A DNA stretch of 20,510 bases from the NCBI GenBank assembly GCA_003550305.1, contig QKYT01000271.1:9814-30323 (forward strand), in the 5' to 3' direction. The translations under genes and the position numbers were made by a program. Position 1 is the stretch's first letter. Every line of letters begins with the position of its first letter. This document shows positions 15,422-20,510 of the stretch, one piece after another. The notes below the pieces were generated by a model that did not search any database, had not been told where the DNA came from, and saw only the letters and a program-made list of their open reading frames with translations. This DNA comes from Glomus cerebriforme. Taxonomy: Eukaryota; Glomeromycota; Glomeromycetes; Glomerales; Glomeraceae.

Positions 15422-17922
15422 TTAATTTAAAAATCGTGTATTATGAGAATGTTCTTTCCATGTTAACGGCATTGTGCGANGATGACGATATGATTCAATT
15501 TCTCGAACCATATTTTCAACTGATACAAAATTTCGTTCTACTCCCTTAATCCACTGAGAATTTCTAGTTTCTTTATGCTCCTTTAGGAAACTCAAAGCTT
15601 TTGTTGTAATATCAATAAGTCGGTCATAAATAATAACATGTTCCTCCCAAGCCTCTTCATTTAAATTAGTATCTTCAGAAGTTGCTGTAGTTCTCATAAC
15701 GAAGCTTGTTTCATAAGGAATTTCATGTGTGCTCTCCTGTATAAATGGGCAACTATGATTTCGCTGTATTTTATGAAAGAAATCCACATTTACTACCCCC
15801 TTTAATTGAATTAAATGCTTGCAAATCATGAACCGATTTGTTAAAAAATATGGACAGCCACAAACCCAATATTGAATATTGGTCGCATAAGTATTTTCCA
15901 AATTCGTATCATGACTGCTCAGCCGCTTCCATTCAGCTTTAAATTGTTTTTTCCACTCTGGATTCTCCCTTCCAACCAGTAATTGCTGAAATTTTCGGTC
16001 TTGAAGTGGTATCATTTTACATAAAATAATATAAGTAACAAGATCAAGACGAGGACGGAAAAATTTATATAGAAAGTCTCGTTTTAAAACTTTCCAGTGT
16101 CCTTCAATAAACATTGTTGTCTTGAGAATTGAAATAGTTTTATAGGTTGATCTTGCCCATAATTTCCAACGGCCATCGCTATACCACTCTTTCCATAAGT
16201 ATACCCAAAGGCGTAATAAGGAATGTTGTTTACAGAAATCATAAATTTCTTTTACAGCTTGTTCTCGTATTTGAGTACTTGTTAAATACTCTCCCATTGA
16301 ATTTGGTATCAAAGAATGTTGATGTAAATGTCTATCCATAATTTCCCATACTTTTTTACGAAGTTCTTTTGGGCAAATTTTTTCAGATGTTGTTTCTATT
16401 GTCGGTGCAAATGCAATTTCAATAAAAGGAAATTTTTCATGTGCAGCAAGTGAATCATATATAATTTGTTGTGCTTTTTTGGAATCCTTTAACTTTGTTT
16501 CAATAGCACGATGCACATGCCATCGGCATAATTGAATTTTTATACTTGGCCATATACGTTGTGCTGCAGAAATCTGTGCAAAATCCTTATCTGTCAAAAA
16601 AAACTCTGGTTCTACATGTTTGCGAAGGCGAATTTCCATTAAAAAAGCTGCTATAGTATCTGTTCGTACCCATCCATTACAATTACCATTGTTTTCAAGA
16701 AACAGATATGCCAATGGAAATCCAGTCCCATTCACTTCTGCATGAAAATCATAAAGTTCAAATTTCAAATTATTTGTATTGTCTAAATAAAAAAAAACAA
16801 AAAAAAGGTTAATAAAGATACTTTTTTAATTCCCGAATAAAAGTTTTTAATAAAAAAAGAAAAGATCTACTTACAAGTAGCATCAATTCCGCACTCATAT
16901 AAATGAATTTTATTTTTTTCAATTATTTTATCTAAACCTGTCATAAATCCAATAGCCTGTATTGGAGACTCCAAATAAAGTATTATTTCAAAGTTATATT
17001 CCTCAAGCCATTTTTTTGCTGAGATAAATGCATTTTCATCACGCTTATAATAATCTGTCATAAATTTTGACCACCAAAAATGAACTTGTTTTTGGCGAAT
17101 TGATAAATCCATTCCATTAGAAACAAGTTTGGCATAAATCTCACGAGGTAAAAGATTGATATTTTCTTTAATGAAATTTTTAATTGAATCTGATACAGAA
17201 TAATCTGGAGGAGGTGGATGAGGATATTTATGAATTATGTGAATTTGAAAGATGTTTACTGCCAAATTAAGGTTAATCTTGAGCATTCCATCACATTCAA
17301 ATCGCTCCCTCAATGGTGTATCACGTTGATGCTTTTGATCTTCATGCTTACGTGGTTTTTTTCTAAGATTTGTTCGCTGAGAACAGAAATACCAATAAGA
17401 TATAGAGTTTTGATTCTGATGCTCATATTTTTTATGATGTTCATATTTTTTATGAAAGCTAATAAAGTATTAAATATTTTAATATTTTATTAATATAAAA
17501 TAATAATATAATCCAAATTTAATGGTTACTTACTTCCAGGAATAATCATCTACTTCAGAAACTTGCTTTACAATTTCATTAGCAATTTCTTTTGGTAATC
17601 CAATAAATAAGGAAGAATCAACAATACATGCGATGTTTATTTGAGAATCATCTACATTTTCTCCGTTTCCAATAAATTCTTCTAGTAGTTCAGAATAAAA
17701 GTCAAGAAATTCATCAAAATTGGTAAATTGTGTTACAGGTTCAACATTTTCGGCATTATTTTCTTGCATATGTTTTGATTTTTTTTGTTGGTTTGTACGA
17801 CAATAAATACAAGTANGAAATAGTTTACTATTCGGCTTATCATTAAGATAAAGTTCGATAGGTAAAATTTTACGGCAACTGGAGCATGTTTGTGATTTAT
17901 TATTTTGTTCTTGAGAGACCAT
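15422..17922 (-). CDS. Mutator-like transposase, three exons, 777 aa
   Basis: Exons 17922-17534, 17458-16875 and 16782-15422 join exactly (introns of 75 and 92 nt, both GTAAGT donors, TTAG acceptors). Residues 13-41 carry two C-x2-C pairs (TCSSC, TCIYC). Residues 151-210 form a FAR1/WRKY-GCM1-type zinc finger: FCSQR (Cys155), FECDG (Cys185), IHIIHKYPHP (His203/206/210). The MULE catalytic domain spans about 315-560, with Asp322 (GIDATYNTNN, across intron 2), Asp389 (FFLTDKDFAQ), the CRWH block after it, and Glu551 (MFIEGHWKVLKRD). A SWIM finger lies at Cys632, Cys634, Cys645, His647 (VCGCPYF, ICKH). One N occurs in exon 1 and one near the C-terminus. It acts in the nucleus to cut and paste elements with matching TIRs. 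No stop or frame break, so it may be functional. Confidence 0.92.
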
Positions 17923-18604
17923 CTATTAAAAATAGAATCACAATATACAATATATAGTATTAATATTAATTAATAAGTAAAATTAATGATAAAATTAATG
18001 ATAAAAAATTTATTATATAAAACAAATTTCAAGTAACTACAGTTTTAATCTTTAAATGTAATGCTTTTTTTTCAAACTTTTAACTCTTCTTACAGTATTA
18101 TTTAGTAAAATAACATTTGAAGNATAAATTAATAAANGCGAAAATACTCTATATAATTAATTAATTTTACGTACATTAAGCAAAATAATAGTATTCTATA
18201 TACTAGATTTTCACCAAGTTTGACTTTTAAATAAAGTTTTTACCCAAAAACTCGGTCTTTTTTTAATTTTTTATATAGAGNATATTTTAAACTTTTGAAA
18301 ACTGGTGCAAAATCGACTTACTTGTATAGAGTTAATGCCTTCCATATCNTTTCACAAAGTTGTGTAACTTTTTAAAACTTTAATTTTAAAGTTGAAAATA
18401 TAAAAGATGATAAAATTGATATAAGAAGTCTATTACACTTTCGATAAGTCAAAGTAAAAAAAACAATCGTCAGAGAGACTAGAAAGTGTGAGAAAAATTG
18501 AAAAAAAATCTCAGGAGATATTATTATGCTTATCAAAGCACAACCACACAAGATCGTGTATTCGTGTTATTTTTATTTTGACCAATAACTGATGAGGCTG
18601 GTAA
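17923..18604. other. Upstream region of the transposase inside the element
   Basis: 682 bp of AT-rich sequence between the transposase ATG and the right TIR. No gene seen. It contains several N bases and T-runs. It presumably holds the transposase promoter, but no specific site can be claimed. Confidence 0.4.
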
Positions 18605-18650
18605 GCCACACTATCACGTGATCGTGATTTTTTTGGTGGTTACGCTGGGG
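18605..18650 (-). repeat. Right terminal inverted repeat of the Mutator-like element
   Basis: Complement of 14737-14783. It contains ATCACGTGATCGTGAT and ends ACGCTGGGG. The following 21 bp (18651-18671, ending GGCTTTAGACATCCC) match the outer tips of the MITEs. Confidence 0.85.
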
Positions 18651-18837
18651 AAATCCGGCTTTAGACATCCCATATTTGACTAGAAATGATGGTTCATGAT
18701 CAGGATCTAAAAAAAGAAACAATTAGTCATCTCATGATTTTTAGTACTCCGCTGACATCATACTATTTTCAAAATTAATAAAACAAATAGTCAAATTACA
18801 TTAATACATAATAGTCACAATACTATTCTACAACTAA

Positions 18838-18985
18838 TTATTTTCCATGAATTTTGCTTTTAGTAAAACTTCTTACAAAATCTTTTTTTTTAATTTATTA
18901 AACAATTTGAGAATTTTAACTGAATTTTTTGACAATTGTTTCTTAAATTTTCCCATGACACTTAATGATACTCTATTCACCTTTA
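18838..18985 (-). pseudogene. Lys-rich coding fragment with a poly(A) slip
   Basis: The minus strand reads VNRVSLSVMGKFKKQLSKNS and VKILKLFNKLK, then a run of nine A shifts the frame to KDFVRSFTKSKIHGK and a stop at 18838. The two pieces are continuous if one base of the homopolymer is ignored. The plus-strand frame at 18847-19050 is hydrophobic noise. Family unknown. Confidence 0.3.
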
Positions 18986-19010
18986 TAAACATTATAATAA
19001 GGTTAATTAA

Positions 19011-19089
19011 AACTCAAAGTAAAATCTTTATTATATTTTTTCATAAATAATACATAAGAAAGGGCTGGCCAGTTAAGTAAAAAATAAAA
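19011..19089. repeat. Dispersed repeat, copy 2 (copy 1 at 7298-7370)
   Basis: Begins AACTCAAAGTAAAATCTTTA as in copy 1 and continues TAAGAAAGGGCTGGCCAGTTAAG. It abuts the stop codon of the minus-strand frame at 19090, so it reads as that gene's 3' untranslated region. Confidence 0.7.
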
Positions 19090-19374
19090 CTAATAAAAGA
19101 TATTGGAGTAGATCACGTTTAAAGGGAGGAATAAAGCATGAAATGAAATAATATCATGCTTTCTACCAGTTTCTAAGCCAAATATGGTAGTTCTTTTTTT
19201 ATTAACTATATTAAGTTTTATATTATCTAACCATAAACCAATATCATCTAAAGTACTAATGTATCCATCCTTCTTCTTGATATTTCTTTTATAAAACCCT
19301 TGAACTGTAACTTTCTTAATATTCCCACCTAACCCAAAATTTCTATTACTACATAAAGATACATTTCTTCTAAG
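19090..19374 (-). CDS. Coding fragment without a start codon (94 residues)
   Basis: The minus frame is open from 19374, just after a TAA, to the stop at 19090. It reads NRNFGLGGNIKKVTVQGFYK and DGYISTLDDIGLWLDNIKLN, then TIFGLETGRKHDIISFHALF, convincingly protein-like. There is no ATG, so it is a last exon or a truncated copy. The next coding block on the same strand ends at 19419, only 45 bp upstream, and may have belonged to the same gene. The family is not recognised, though alternating hydrophobic stretches suggest a folded domain. Confidence 0.4.
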   Translation of the reverse strand, partial: LRRNVSLCSNRNFGLGGNIKKVTVQGFYKRNIKKKDGYISTLDDIGLWLDNIKLNIVNKKRTTIFGLETGRKHDIISFHALFLPLNVIYSNIFY

Positions 19375-19418
19375 TTAAAATTTTTTTCTGCCTTAATTTT
19401 ATCAAAAATTTCCTTGAA

Positions 19419-19990
19419 TTAGATCCAGATAATTAAATTAATACCTTTGAATATTATTGAATTTGAGTTAAATAAACTTCTGGATGATGCTTTAGAATAA
19501 TTTGATACACTTTGTTGGTCAGTTTTGACTAACTGATTTTTTCTGACAATTGCATAATATTGAATTAATCCATTTTGGAAAGCATCAATAAAAGCATTAA
19601 CTGAGACAAAATCATTATAGCAGACTTCTTCGATATTATCAAATCTTATGATCATATTATTAACCATCAATAAAATTTTTTGCATCTCAGAGGCATAGCT
19701 AGCATTACATAAATTGATTTTAGCAATTTCTTTAGTAAGTTTCTTATTAAAATTATTATTAATTCTGCCAAGCTTCGCAGTGAAAGTAGTATTAATTTTG
19801 AAAAGACATGCAGAAAGTTCATTAGCAATTTTAGTATTAATTTTGTGCTAAGTTTTTTGTAAATATTAGTAACCATTACATGCCTTATTTTTTTCAATTT
19901 TTGTGATGAGATTAGCATTAATTTCAGATATACATGCAGAAAACTCATTAGTAATTTTATTATCATGTGAAGGGAGATCATTGAAGAATT
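19419..19990 (-). pseudogene. Coiled-coil-like gene with two in-frame stops
   Basis: One frame runs from about 19990 to the stop at 19419, broken by TAA and TAG near 19860-19840. Upstream text: NDLPSHDNKITNEFSACISE and INANLITKIEKNKACNGY. Downstream: HKINTKIANELSACLFKINT, then LGRINNNFNKKLTKEIAKIN, then SEMQKILLMVNNMIIRFDNI. The KIxNExSAC segment is present twice (an internal duplication of about 120 bp), and Ile/Asn/Lys heptad-like spacing suggests a coiled coil. An ATG at 19685 leaves an intact 88-residue frame. The overlapping frame 19667-19981 is a shifted shadow. Confidence 0.4.
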
Positions 19991-20214
19991 TGTTTCTGAT
20001 AATATAAATCAAGAAAAATATGCTAAGAAAGATAGAAGGTGTAAAGTCTTTAAAAATATGCTACAAGGCATTGTTTTGCAAGATAAATGCAGACATAATT
20101 TCAGAGTAAAGTAGAAAAATATTTTCAGGTATGTTAAATCACAAGTAGTTTTGCGTAATTTTTTATGATTTATTAGTATGATTTATCACTAGTGAAGCTA
20201 AAGGTAAATTCACA

Positions 20215-20325
20215 TTCCTTTTATAGATTTTACAGACAGTTTCACAGTAAGAATTCAAAAGAATTACTTATTAATACTAGTATAATTAGAAGAGAGAACC
20301 TGCATTAAAATACAGGTCTGAAATA
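20215..20325. repeat. Dispersed repeat, copy 2 (copy 1 at 8281-8375)
   Basis: TCCTTTTATAGATTTTACA, AATACTAGTATAA and CTGCATTAAAATA match copy 1 in order and orientation. Confidence 0.5.
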
Positions 20326-20353
20326 ATTATAAAAATAATGGATTAATTTTACA

Positions 20354-20457
20354 TTCACCTCCGGTGAATTTCACCGTGATTTATATTATGCATAAATTTT
20401 AAAAATAATTAATTAGGGGATGAATTTTACCTATTTATGTTAACCATTTTTGGTTAA
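20354..20457. repeat. Cluster of short palindromes at the window end
   Basis: TTCACC-TCC-GGTGAA (20354-20368) is followed by another TTCACC, and TTAACC-ATTTTT-GGTTAA is a perfect hairpin at 20440-20457. ATTTTACCT occurs nearby in repeated form. No gene is seen in 20326-20510. The cluster may be the edge of a MITE whose other end is outside the window. Confidence 0.4.
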
Positions 20458-20510
20458 TAATTTTTACCTGGTTTGATTGTTTTTTTCTTTCTCTTTTTCA
20501 TATTTTTTTT

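Larger units (their letters stand above)
14737..18650 (-). mobile_element. Mutator-like DNA transposon (about 3.9 kb)
   Basis: Inverted ends of about 46 bp (14737-14783 and 18605-18650) enclose a full transposase gene and a second small spliced frame, both on the minus strand. The ends read CCCCAGCGTAACCACCAAAA and continue through TCACGATCACRTGAT. At the right, a further outer 21 bp (to 18671, reversed GGGATGTCTAAAGCCGGATT) resembles the MITE ends and is probably the real tip. On the left this tip is missing and the MITE at 14175-14740 abuts directly, so no matching target duplication is found. Confidence 0.85.

Noticed and set aside
16147..16341. Plus-strand 64-codon frame
   Set aside because: Antisense to the transposase catalytic domain.
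17218..17493. Plus-strand 91-codon frame rich in Phe, Leu and Met
   Set aside because: Antisense to transposase exon 2 and intron 1; its hydrophobicity is a by-product of the opposite strand's Lys/His codons.
19974..20114. Plus-strand open stretch reading EEFVSDNINQEKYAKKDRRC and KVFKNMLQGIVLQ
   Set aside because: It is only 46 codons, lacks an early ATG and starts beside the opposite-strand pseudogene. It cannot be told from chance or an old exon.

Overview
The window is AT-rich eukaryotic DNA with scattered single N bases. It carries short GT-AG introns (62-104 nt in most of the splice models below), many decayed multi-exon gene fragments, and nested DNA transposons. The intron style, the multi-copy protein types and a Mutator-like transposase with a C-terminal SWIM finger suggest a repeat-rich arbuscular mycorrhizal fungus (Glomeromycotina, Rhizophagus-like). 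That assignment is inference from memory of such genomes, not a database result.

Layout. 1-1360: the end of a mobile-element-type protein (+) faces a C2H2-like gene (-), followed by a small GC-rich tandem repeat. 1400-2500: decayed minus-strand gene pieces. 2757-3319: a two-exon plus-strand gene for a small single-span membrane protein. 3577-4260: a two-exon minus-strand gene with an RNRIAH (HEPN-like) motif and one frame break. 4600-5600: a heavily frameshifted zinc-finger gene. 5853-6088: a clean MITE with an 8-bp target duplication. 6100-9800: gene-poor, AT-rich sequence with decayed fragments and dispersed repeats. 9799-11588: three minus-strand hypothetical genes or pseudogenes. 11963-14046: an eight-exon minus-strand gene of a multicopy fungal family, reconstructed here from splice signals. 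14175-18671: a transposon nest, in which a hAT-like MITE sits inside a second MITE that abuts a 3.9-kb Mutator-like element. 18672-20510: more decayed pieces and repeats.

The most complete functional unit is the Mutator-like element. It has 46-bp inverted ends and a three-exon, 777-residue transposase with DDE residues, a FAR1/WRKY-GCM1-like finger and a SWIM finger. It also contains a second small spliced reading frame. Its ends share a CACGTG-centred motif and an outer TCTAAAGC block with both MITEs, so they probably form one mobilisation family. Several other genes can be read only if single-base breaks are allowed. Whether those breaks are true decay or assembly error cannot be told from the sequence alone.
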